DNA from: Phycisphaeraceae bacterium
GTDB lineage: Bacteria > Planctomycetota > Phycisphaerae > Phycisphaerales > UBA1924
Direction: 5' to 3'
DNA length: 34,897 nucleotides
NCBI GenBank assembly: GCA_021604785.1
Contig: BQJQ01000007.1
Coordinates: 1-34,897, forward strand
The translations under genes were made by a program, and so were the position numbers. Below, in pieces: positions 1 to 7,047 of this stretch. How positions within the stretch are numbered: position 1 is the stretch's first letter; each line of letters starts with the position of its first letter. The notes beneath the pieces were generated by a model. That model searched no databases, was not told the DNA's origin, and saw only the letters and a program-made list of their open reading frames with translations.

Positions 1-2324
1 CGCGCCTCCAGCAGCGCCGCCTCGGCCTCGTCGGCCCGGTCCATCGCCCGCAGCAACCCGGCCCGACCGCCGAGCATCCGCGCAAAGATCGGGTGCCCCG
101 CCGGCAGCATCGCGTCCGCCCGCGCGCGCAGGTCGTCCCGCGTCGCCAGCGCCTCGTCGAGCTGCCCCAGCCGCTCCTGTGCCGCGGCGATGTTGTTCAA
201 CGCGACCAGCACGTTCGGGCTCGCGGGCCCGAAGCGAGCTTCGAGCACGCCCAGCACCGTCTCGAACTTCGCGAGCCCCTCGGCAACCTCGCCCCGGCGC
301 ATGTGGACCCCGGCGAGGTTGTTCAACGCCGCCATCCGATGCCCGGCCCACATGCCCGCCCCGTCCGCGCTTGCCAGCTCGAGCACGCGCTCGAACATCG
401 CCCTCGCGTCCTCGTCCCGCCCGACCCGCGTGAGCGCCGAGCCCAGGTTGTTCGTGGCCGTCAGGGTGTTGTCGGTCGGGAGGGTCACGCCCGAGCCCAG
501 CACACGCTCGAGAGTCTCGATCGCCTCTTCGTGGCGCCCCTCGCGGACCCAGACCATCCCCGCGATATTCGCCTCGACGAGCAACCGCTCGGGGTCGTGC
601 TCGGGCAGCGCTCGGCGGGCGCGCGCGAGCGCTTCCTGCATCAGCTCTTTGAACCGCTCAAAGTCGCCCGCGTCGTCCACGTACAGGGCGTAGTCGTTGA
701 GCACCGCGACCCCCGCCGCGGACTCGCCCTCGCCCGCCTCGTCGATCAGCTCGACCGCGCGCGCCAGGTGCCCGCCCGCCTCCTCGTTCCGTCCCAGCAC
801 CCGGAACAGGTTCCCCGTCGCGTCGTGGATCCGGGCGCCCAGCGCCGGCCGCCCGGTGAACCGCTCGTCGATCCGCCCAGCCGAGGTGCTCACCGCGTCG
901 AGCACCGTCACCTCGTGCCCGAGTTGTTCGCCGCTCGCGGACCCGAACACCTCGAGGAAGTACGCGAGCGTCGCGTCCGAGTTTTCGCGCGCCAGCTCCG
1001 CGTCGAGTTGGGCCTGGACCGCGAGGTTGCGCTCGTGCCGCACCTTCGCGAACCCCACGCCCAGCAGCGCGACGAACGCGACCACCGCCGCGAGCCCGGC
1101 CCCCGCGATCGCCACACCCACCCGGTGTCGGCGCGCAAACCGGCGCGCCAAGTACACCCGGCTCGGCGGGCGAGCCTCCACCGGCTGACGCGCCAGCGAC
1201 CGCTCAATATCCCGCGCCAGCGCCCACGCGCTGGGGTACCGCCGCCCGGGCTCGATCTCGATCGCCCGCATCACGATCCAGTCCAGGTCCCCGCCCAGTT
1301 CCCGCTGCAGCTTGGCCGCATCGGTGCCGCGCCGTTCGCCGATCGTGCCCGCCTTCGGATCGCGCGCCAGCCGCGCCGAGGGGCGGTCAAACGCCCGCGA
1401 CTCGAACACCTCGCCCATCCGCCCGATGCCCGACGACCCGACCATCTCCGCCGTCACCGGCGTCGACCCGCACACCAGCTCGTACAGCACCGCCCCGAGG
1501 CTGAACACGTCCGAGCGCGTGTCCACCGCACCCGCGTCCAGCGACGCCTGCTCGGGCGACATGTACCGCGGCGTCCCGATCACCTGGCTCGCCAGCGTCA
1601 GCACCGACACGTCCGTCAGCGGGTCGTCCATCGCCTTGGCGATGCCGAAGTCGATCACGTGCGGCGTCGCCTCCGCCCCCTCGCCCGTCACCAGCACGTT
1701 CGACGGCTTGAGGTCCCGATGGATGATCCCCTTCTGGTGCGCGTGGTGCACCGCGTCGCACACCCGCACGAACAGGCGCAGCCGCGCCTCGATCGCCATC
1801 GCCCGCGCGTCGCAGTGCCCCGTGATCGGCTCGCCCTCGACGAGTTCCATCGCGAAGAACGGGCGCCCGCGTGGTGTCGTCCCGGCGTCGTAGATCCGCG
1901 CGATCGACGGGTGCGTCAGCCGCGCCAACGCCTGACGCTCGGCGTCGAACCGAGCCAGCACCGCGACCGAGTCCATCCCGGGCTTGAGCAGCTTGATCGC
2001 CAGCTCGCGCCGGATCGGCTCGTCCTGCACCGCCCGATAGACCACGCCGAACCCGCCCTCGCCGAGGCGCTCGGTCAGGGTGTACGCACCGACCTTGTCG
2101 CCGATCTTCTCGAACGTCTCCTCGTGCCCCGTGTGCAGCGCCTCCTCCGGCGCGCGCACCACGGTCGTCGCCCGACCCCACGCCTCGGCCAGCGCCCGCA
2201 CGCGCACCTGCAAGTCATCGTCGCCGGCGCATGCATCGCGCAGATAGTCGTCCCACTCTGTCTCCGGGCGCGCGACGACCTCGACCAGCAGATCCTTCAC
2301 GCGCTCAGCGTCGGGGGGGGTCAA
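1..2324 (-). CDS. Ser/Thr protein kinase with TPR-type C-terminal region (3' end off the window)
   Basis: A Hanks-type kinase of the planctomycete PknB-plus-TPR kind. Seen: an N-terminal cap (about 1-75), glycine loop LGEGGFGVVY (88-97), catalytic Lys111 in AIKLLKPG, HRDLKPSN with Asp204, DFG at 225-227 and GTPRYMSPEQA (250-260). After the kinase domain come a basic stretch, one membrane segment (around 1080-1130 in the window) and helical, Ala/Leu-rich TPR-like repeats that run off the left edge. At least 774 residues are visible. I chose the TTG at 2324-2322 because GGAGG sits 7 bases upstream and the TTG overlaps the TGA of the sigma-factor gene. A GTG at 2300 is the alternative but has no ribosome binding site. 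The coupling suggests that kinase and sigma factor act in one signalling unit (inference). Substrates are unknown. Confidence 0.93.
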   Translation of the reverse strand, partial: MTPPDAERVKDLLVEVVARPETEWDDYLRDACAGDDDLQVRVRALAEAWGRATTVVRAPEEALHTGHEETFEKIGDKVGAYTLTERLGEGGFGVVYRAVQDEPIRRELAIKLLKPGMDSVAVLARFDAERQALARLTHPSIARIYDAGTTPRGRPFFAMELVEGEPITGHCDARAMAIEARLRLFVRVCDAVHHAHQKGIIHRDLKPSNVLVTGEGAEATPHVIDFGIAKAMDDPLTDVSVLTLASQVIGTPRYMSPEQASLDAGAVDTRSDVFSLGAVLYELVCGSTPVTAEMVGSSGIGRMGEVFESRAFDRPSARLARDPKAGTIGERRGTDAAKLQRELGGDLDWIVMRAIEIEPGRRYPSAWALARDIERSLARQPVEARPPSRVYLARRFARRHRVGVAIAGAGLAAVVAFVALLGVGFAKVRHERNLAVQAQLDAELARENSDATLAYFLEVFGSASGEQLGHEVTVLDAVSTSAGRIDERFTGRPALGARIHDATGNLFRVLGRNEEAGGHLARAVELIDEAGEGESAAGVAVLNDYALYVDDAGDFERFKELMQEALARARRALPEHDPERLLVEANIAGMVWVREGRHEEAIETLERVLGSGVTLPTDNTLTATNNLGSALTRVGRDEDARAMFERVLELASADGAGMWAGHRMAALNNLAGVHMRRGEVAEGLAKFETVLGVLEARFGPASPNVLVALNNIAAAQERLGQLDEALATRDDLRARADAMLPAGHPIFARMLGGRAGLLRAMDRADEAEAALLEA

Positions 2325-2887
2325 CCGTCGTCCTCCAGCAGCTCCGTCAGGCGGGCGCGGGCAAAGTTCCAGTCCCGCATCGCCGTCCGACGCGACAGCC
2401 CGAGCAGCTCGCCCGCCTGCTCGATGGTCATGCCGGCGTAGAAGCGGTAGCGCACCAGCGCCGCCGCCCGCTCGTCTTCAGTTTCAAGCGTGGAAAGGGC
2501 CTCGTCGAGTGCCAGCAGTTTTTCGGGATCAAGCGCGATGGCCCCGTCGGCGTCGAGCAACGCCCGCCCCCGGTCGCCCCCGCCGCGCTTGTCGGCCTTG
2601 TGCGCGCGGGCGTGGTCGATGAGCACCCGGCGCATCGCCTCGGTCGCGACGCGGAAGAAGTGTTGCCGATCCTCAAAGGTGACCTCGGCCCCGCCGACAA
2701 GCCGGATGAAGGCTTCGGAGACCAGCGCCGTCGCCTGGAGGGTGTGGTCGTCCCGCTCGTGGCGCATCTGGGCGCCCGCGATGGCGCGCAAATCCCGGTA
2801 GACCAGCTCGAACAGGCGTGCGGACGCGCCGGCGTCCGCGTCCGCCTCGCGGAGGAGCAGGGTCACGTCCTCGGGGGGCACCGTCAT
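2321..2887 (-). CDS. ECF-type RNA polymerase sigma factor (TIGR02999-like)
   Basis: A 188-residue sigma factor starting MTVPPEDVTLLLREADA. Region 2 is seen as LFELVYRDLRAIAG, then a DDHTLQATALVSEAFIRLV stretch typical of the planctomycete/acidobacterial ECF group (TIGR02999, Pfam ECF sigma factor). Region 4 holds a helix-turn-helix in GMTIEQAGELLGLSRRTAMR. The open frame continues upstream as Arg/Pro-rich nonsense, so I start at the ATG at 2887, although no clear Shine-Dalgarno precedes it. The stop TGA overlaps the TTG start of the kinase gene. In this family the sigma gene commonly sits beside a kinase with TPR repeats, so phosphorylation control of the sigma factor is plausible but inferred. 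No separate anti-sigma gene is seen. Confidence 0.92.
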   Translation of the reverse strand: MTVPPEDVTLLLREADADAGASARLFELVYRDLRAIAGAQMRHERDDHTLQATALVSEAFIRLVGGAEVTFEDRQHFFRVATEAMRRVLIDHARAHKADKRGGGDRGRALLDADGAIALDPEKLLALDEALSTLETEDERAAALVRYRFYAGMTIEQAGELLGLSRRTAMRDWNFARARLTELLEDDG

Positions 2888-3009
2888 GGGCACATCGTGA
2901 CCGGGCTTGGGCTCCGAGGCAAGGCGCCGTGGCTGCCTCGCGAGTTTGGCACCCGCCGGGCCCGGAGTGCGCCCCTCGGGGTGAGGCTCTGCGGGGCCGC
3001 GGAGGACCG

Positions 3010-3417
3010 ATGCGAGATCTGCCGCTGCCAGACGAGGAAGACGCCCGCCTGATGCGCCGGGTGCGCCGGCGGGCGGAGCGGGGGGAGGCGGTCTCGCCCG
3101 ACGCCGCGGTACGGATCGCGTGGGTGTGTGCGCGCCGCTGGGGGGATCCTGACGCTGCGGACCGGCTGGCTGCGTGCCTGGGCGATGCCCTCGATGTGGA
3201 CGGTGCCCGGGCGTTGGTCCGGACGGTCCGCGCGGCGGACCTGGCGAGCTCGACCCCCGCCGGGACGAGCGCGGAGTTTGTGTGGCGGCACCCCGAGCTG
3301 ATGGACGGGGGCAACGACGATGATGAACTGAGTGCGGACCCGGCGCCGGTGGCGGAGACCGCCGGGCTGGGGTCGCGGCTTGTGCGCGCGTTGCGGATGG
3401 GTCGGCGGTCAGGGTGA
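3010..3417 (+). CDS. Small hypothetical protein
   Basis: A 135-residue protein starting MRDLPLPDEEDARLM, not recognised. It is rich in Arg, Ala and Asp, with a mostly helical first 100 residues and an acidic patch (DGGNDDDE) before a basic tail. There is no signal peptide and no membrane segment. GGAGG lies 4 bases before the ATG, the same close spacing seen at 10890 and 28225. The gene diverges from the sigma factor, leaving 122 bases for promoters, and its last nine bases overlap the convergent phosphoesterase gene. Amino-acid composition is believable, unlike the shadow frames here, but without a known relative the call is moderate. Confidence 0.55.
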   Translation: MRDLPLPDEEDARLMRRVRRRAERGEAVSPDAAVRIAWVCARRWGDPDAADRLAACLGDALDVDGARALVRTVRAADLASSTPAGTSAEFVWRHPELMDGGNDDDELSADPAPVAETAGLGSRLVRALRMGRRSG

Positions 3418-5424
3418 GACGAGGTGCGCGTCGCCGCGGAGGCGTGCGGGGATGCCCGCGCCCGAGCCGTCGATGAGCGTGCGCCCGAGCCTGCCGTCCA
3501 TGTTGTAGAGGGCGGCGGTGTCGGGGTCCGGGGCGAGGCGCCGGGCGGGGGTGAAGCGGTCGCCGGCATAGAGCGCGCTGCGCGAGATGCGGACCGCGTC
3601 GATCATTCCGTTGAAGTGGCTCATGCCGTCGCCCGCGTTGGAGACGTCGGCCCCGATCAGCATGGGCAGCGTGTTGGTGCGGCGCTGGCCCGTGGCGGGG
3701 GTGGTGGCGAGGCGCTCGCCGTCGAGGTAGAGGCGAAGCTCGGCGCCGTCGTACACGCCGGCGATGTGGTGCCACGCGTCGGTGTCCAAGGCGAAGCCGC
3801 TCTCTGCCGAGGCGGTGGCGTATCGGTCCCCGAGGAAGACGGAGAATTGGGGGCGGCCGTTCGAGAGGAAGATGCCGTAGTCGGAGTTCTCGGTTTTGGT
3901 GAGCAGCCCGACGCGGCGGGCGTAGGCGTCCGCCTTGAACCAGCACTCGACGGTGAGGGGGCCGTCGGGGACGTTGAGCACGGCGCTCGCGACTTCGAGG
4001 TAGCCGGTGCGGCCGTCGAGGTGGAGCACCCGCTCGCCGAGGGGGACGGGCGGCGCGTGCAAGCGCAGGTCCGCGGCGATGGGCGTCGAGGTGGGCGGGA
4101 TCGGGTAGCGGAAGGCATCGGTGAGCAGCTCGGCGTGGGCCGCGATCGTCAGCTCGTCGTAGGTGCCTGGCAACGGGCCGGCTTCGCGGCCGACGGTGAA
4201 GTCGAACGTGCGCGATTCGCCCGGGGCGAGCGTGGCGTGCGCGTGGTCGGGCAGCGCGTACCACCGCTGATCAGCACTCTCGGGCACCAAAGAGAACTCA
4301 ACACGGAAGTTGGACGGGTTCGAGACGGTTGCCTGGACGTGCGCCAGGGTTGAGCCGTCGTGGGCGACGCGGGCCTCGCCGGCGACGGTGGGTGGGGTGC
4401 GCGCGAGGGCGGCGGCGCCGGCGGTCAGCTCCTCGGTCATCTCCCGCGGGTCCATCGCGGCGCCGACGGGATAGGCCGCCGTCGCGATCTGGTTCTTGCG
4501 GACCGTGACGATGTTGTACTGGTGCAGCCACCCGGCGCTGGGGACCTTGCCGGGCTGGTGCCCGCCGACGGTGGCGAGGGCGAAGTACTCGATGCCGTCG
4601 TCTTGCTGGTACTTCATCTCGTGGATGTGCCCGGCGAAGACGGCCGAGACGTTGCCCGCCTCGACGAGGGCGTCGTGCACGCGGTCCCAGTCGTCGCCGT
4701 AATTGCGTTTGCGCCAGCGGGGGTGGTGGATGAAGACGAAGACGTGGTCCGCGTCCGACGCGCGCGCCAGCACGGACTCGAGCCACCCGAGCTGCTCGTC
4801 GCTCATCTTCTGCGCGACGGGCAGGTTGAAGTTTTTCACGCCCGTCTCGGGGTCGCCCTCGTCGGAGTAGAGCGAGATGAACCAGCAGTTCTTGTGCTCG
4901 AAGGCGTACCAGAGCGGGCCGAAGTGGAGCTCGTAGCTCTTCTCGTGCTCGCCGGCGGGCTTGTCGGGGTCGTTCGACGGGCGCCAGTAGACGTCGTGGT
5001 TGCCCGCGACGGGGAACCACGGGCAGAGCAGCCCGTCCATGATGCCCTTGAACTCGCGCATCTCGTCCATCCACTCGGGCGTCTTGTTGTACCCCTGGAT
5101 CATGTCGCCGACGGTCATGACCAGGTCGGGCTCGAGGAGGTTGGTGTCGCGGACGGCGTCCTTGAGCACCGCGATGCCCTCGTCGGGCCCGCCGGTACGG
5201 TCGCCGAAGACGACGAAGAAGAACGCGTCCTCCTCGCCGGGCAGCGGGAGGACGACGGGGCTCTGCCGGTTGGTGGTGAACCGGTCGGCGTCGGGAGCCG
5301 CGGGGTGGGGCGGGTTGTGCGGGTGCTCGTGGCGGGTGTGCGCGTGGTCCTCCCAGTGGGGGGGCTCGGCGGGCGCGGGCGCCGCGAGGGCGAAGAGGAT
5401 CAACGCGAGGGCGGTGGGTCGCAT
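3409..5424 (-). CDS. Secreted calcineurin-like metallophosphoesterase with LamG-type domain
   Basis: A 671-residue exported protein. Seen: signal peptide (1 to about 19, MRPTALALILFALAAPAPA), a histidine-rich stretch at 23-40, then a calcineurin-fold domain with the metal motifs GDRTGG (74-79), GDM (107), GNHD (141-144), HH (233-234) and GHIH (265-268). A beta-rich middle leads to a LamG/concanavalin-like domain (about 490-635: LTVECWFKAD, WHHIAGVYDG, LYLDGE, IDAVRISR). The family hydrolyses phosphomono- or diesters with two metal ions; the substrate here is unknown, and the LamG domain suggests carbohydrate or surface binding. The frame is open from 5487, but the ATG at 5424 follows GGAGGAG by 8 bases and begins the signal peptide. 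The 3' end overlaps the convergent small gene. Confidence 0.93.
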   Translation of the reverse strand: MRPTALALILFALAAPAPAEPPHWEDHAHTRHEHPHNPPHPAAPDADRFTTNRQSPVVLPLPGEEDAFFFVVFGDRTGGPDEGIAVLKDAVRDTNLLEPDLVMTVGDMIQGYNKTPEWMDEMREFKGIMDGLLCPWFPVAGNHDVYWRPSNDPDKPAGEHEKSYELHFGPLWYAFEHKNCWFISLYSDEGDPETGVKNFNLPVAQKMSDEQLGWLESVLARASDADHVFVFIHHPRWRKRNYGDDWDRVHDALVEAGNVSAVFAGHIHEMKYQQDDGIEYFALATVGGHQPGKVPSAGWLHQYNIVTVRKNQIATAAYPVGAAMDPREMTEELTAGAAALARTPPTVAGEARVAHDGSTLAHVQATVSNPSNFRVEFSLVPESADQRWYALPDHAHATLAPGESRTFDFTVGREAGPLPGTYDELTIAAHAELLTDAFRYPIPPTSTPIAADLRLHAPPVPLGERVLHLDGRTGYLEVASAVLNVPDGPLTVECWFKADAYARRVGLLTKTENSDYGIFLSNGRPQFSVFLGDRYATASAESGFALDTDAWHHIAGVYDGAELRLYLDGERLATTPATGQRRTNTLPMLIGADVSNAGDGMSHFNGMIDAVRISRSALYAGDRFTPARRLAPDPDTAALYNMDGRLGRTLIDGSGAGIPARLRGDAHLVSP

Positions 5425-5458
5425 GGGGCGGCTCTCCTCCGGATCTCGGACCGGGGCG

Positions 5459-5487
5459 ACCTTCGCACGCCCGGGCTCGTGTGTCAA
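5459..5487 (-). promoter_or_regulatory. Possible promoter of the metallophosphoesterase gene
   Basis: On the minus strand a perfect TTGACA lies at 5487-5482, 58 bases before the ATG at 5424. The hexamer 17 bases further on is GAAGGT, a poor -10. The -35 match is exact, but the pair is weak as a whole. Confidence 0.3.
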
Positions 5488-5526
5488 TGGGTGAGGGGCC
5501 GGGCGAGGGCATTCTGAACACGGCGC

Positions 5527-5556
5527 AAAAAAACAGCGGGGCGAAACGCCCCGCTG
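5527..5556 (-). terminator. Intrinsic terminator of the astacin gene pair
   Basis: Read on the minus strand, a perfect 10-bp stem (5556-5547 with 5543-5534) has a 3-base loop and is followed by seven T (5533-5527). It lies 28 bases after the stop of the pseudo-astacin gene, so it should end that transcript before the next minus-strand gene at 5424. Confidence 0.9.
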
Positions 5557-5583
5557 CGGTGAGGTCAGGATGACGCCGAGCGA

Positions 5584-6978
5584 TCAGCCCGGTCCGGTGC
5601 CAACGACCGGGCGGTCGGCGGGCGGCTTGGGCTTGCCGGGCACGGCGCAGAAGCCCGGGCTCCACGCGGCGTAGAAGATCTGGAAGTCGTTGTTGGTCCA
5701 CAGGCCGTCGCGGTTGAGGTCGGCGAAGATCGACTGCGAGTTGAGCATGCCCAAGAACTGCGTGAGGTCGGCGACGGTCATTTTGCCGTCCCCGTTCACG
5801 TCGGCGGGGCACCCGGAGGTGGGGTCGAAGATCCACGGCACCGGGTCGCCCGGGTAGCCGTAGAGCTCGAAGAGGGTGTTGATGTCGCCGCGGCTGTACC
5901 CGGCGCCCTTGCCGATCGAGAACTCGAGTTCATCGATCAGGTCGTCGTTGAAGTCGGGGTCGAGCGGATCGAGGGCCGGGTTGAGTGTCACGAGGTTATC
6001 GACGACGTCCGGGTTGTCGAAGAGCCACTCGAGGGCCGGGCCCCGCTTGAGCCGGATGGTGTTGAGCCCGTTGAAGGAGGACTGGAGCTCCTGGAAGTGC
6101 ATGATGGAGCCGTAGTCGTAGGTCCCGACGAGCGAGCCGCCGGTGAACTGCTTCTCGAACTCGAAGAGCCCGATCCCGCCGTTGATCTCGGGCGGGCCGA
6201 CGTTCTGCTCGAACACGGTGATGTACGAGTCGCGGTCCGGGCGCTGGTGCTCGCGGAGCAGGCCCATGACGCCGCCGAGCTGGCCGACGATCGATGCGAA
6301 ATCGGACCACGTGCAGTGGTTGAACAGCTGGCCGTCAGGGTTGGCCTGGTACCCGAAGGTGCTGACATTGAAGCACGTGTTCAGCGGGCCGTTGACCTCG
6401 ATCAGCACGTTCCCCTGCCCGGCGTGGAGGGCCTCGTCGTACGCGAGGTACGTCACGCGACCCTGGGTGACCGCGTTCACGTACAGGAACACGAAGGCCG
6501 AGTTCGGGATGACCGAGAGTGCGTTGAGGTCGTCCGCGTCGGGGTCGTCCGGCGGGTTCAGGAAGATGCCGATGATGTCGTCGGAGTAGTTGTACAGCAC
6601 CTCGCCGCGCGGCCACAGGGCGAGCGTCGCGAAGCCCTTGAGCATCGAGGGCTCGGGGTAGATGATGCTGCCGGCGGCGTGCGCGGGGCGCACCCCAACC
6701 CCCGGCCAGTTGCTCATCGGCTGAACCGTGGGGTTGAGCACGGGGTCAAACCCGCGGGTGTCGATATCCGAGAACGTCGCGAGGCGGGCGAGTGACTCGA
6801 GCGTCCACCCCGCGTCGAGCAGCTCGGGCGGGAGGATCGAGTCGTCCAGCCCGGGGCGGACTTCTTCCACAGCTGTGACCCCGACGCCCTGCCATTGCCG
6901 CGCGGGCGCCGCCCACGCGGATGTTCCAAGGACAGTGAGGGCCCCCACGGCCAGTACTCGGTGCGTCATGCGATCCAT
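5584..6978 (-). CDS. Astacin-like (M12A) protein with destroyed zinc site, dockerin-like C-terminus
   Basis: A 464-residue secreted protein: signal peptide (about 1-24), a linker to about 120, an astacin-like domain (about 120-375), then a dockerin-like double calcium repeat (CPADVNGDG, DLNRDG; about 388-442) and a Pro-rich tail. Where astacins have HExxHxxGxxHExxRxDRD this protein reads GQLGGVMGLLREHQRPDRD (232-250): the three zinc His are Gly232, Gly236 and Arg242 and the catalytic Glu is Gln233. The Met-turn SIMH is kept (291-294), but the Tyr ligand is Phe295. The fold markers survive without a frameshift or stop, which points to a maintained pseudoenzyme rather than a decaying gene. AGGAG lies 9 bases before the ATG at 6978. 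It lies 69 bases downstream of the intact astacin gene, probably co-transcribed. Role unknown; a binding or inhibitory partner is an inference. Confidence 0.9.
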   Translation of the reverse strand: MDRMTHRVLAVGALTVLGTSAWAAPARQWQGVGVTAVEEVRPGLDDSILPPELLDAGWTLESLARLATFSDIDTRGFDPVLNPTVQPMSNWPGVGVRPAHAAGSIIYPEPSMLKGFATLALWPRGEVLYNYSDDIIGIFLNPPDDPDADDLNALSVIPNSAFVFLYVNAVTQGRVTYLAYDEALHAGQGNVLIEVNGPLNTCFNVSTFGYQANPDGQLFNHCTWSDFASIVGQLGGVMGLLREHQRPDRDSYITVFEQNVGPPEINGGIGLFEFEKQFTGGSLVGTYDYGSIMHFQELQSSFNGLNTIRLKRGPALEWLFDNPDVVDNLVTLNPALDPLDPDFNDDLIDELEFSIGKGAGYSRGDINTLFELYGYPGDPVPWIFDPTSGCPADVNGDGKMTVADLTQFLGMLNSQSIFADLNRDGLWTNNDFQIFYAAWSPGFCAVPGKPKPPADRPVVGTGPG

Positions 6979-7047
6979 GTCAGTGCGCTCCTGTGAACTC
7001 TGCGTGCAGATCCCGAATGCGGGCTCGGCGTGTGTGGGCGTGTGGAA

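Noticed and set aside
93-2441. A 782-codon plus-strand open frame opposite the kinase
   Set aside because: Its translation is Arg/Pro/His-rich without domain structure, while the opposite strand encodes a complete kinase domain with all motifs. High GC keeps antisense frames open.
4360-5517. A Val/Gly/Asp-rich plus-strand frame opposite the metallophosphoesterase
   Set aside because: Composition of an antisense shadow; the minus strand has a signal peptide, ribosome site and metal motifs.
6283-6285. Sequencing error as the explanation for the lost astacin zinc site
   Set aside because: Five separate codon changes, including the distant Tyr to Phe at the Met-turn, with the frame intact on both sides, cannot come from one or two base errors.
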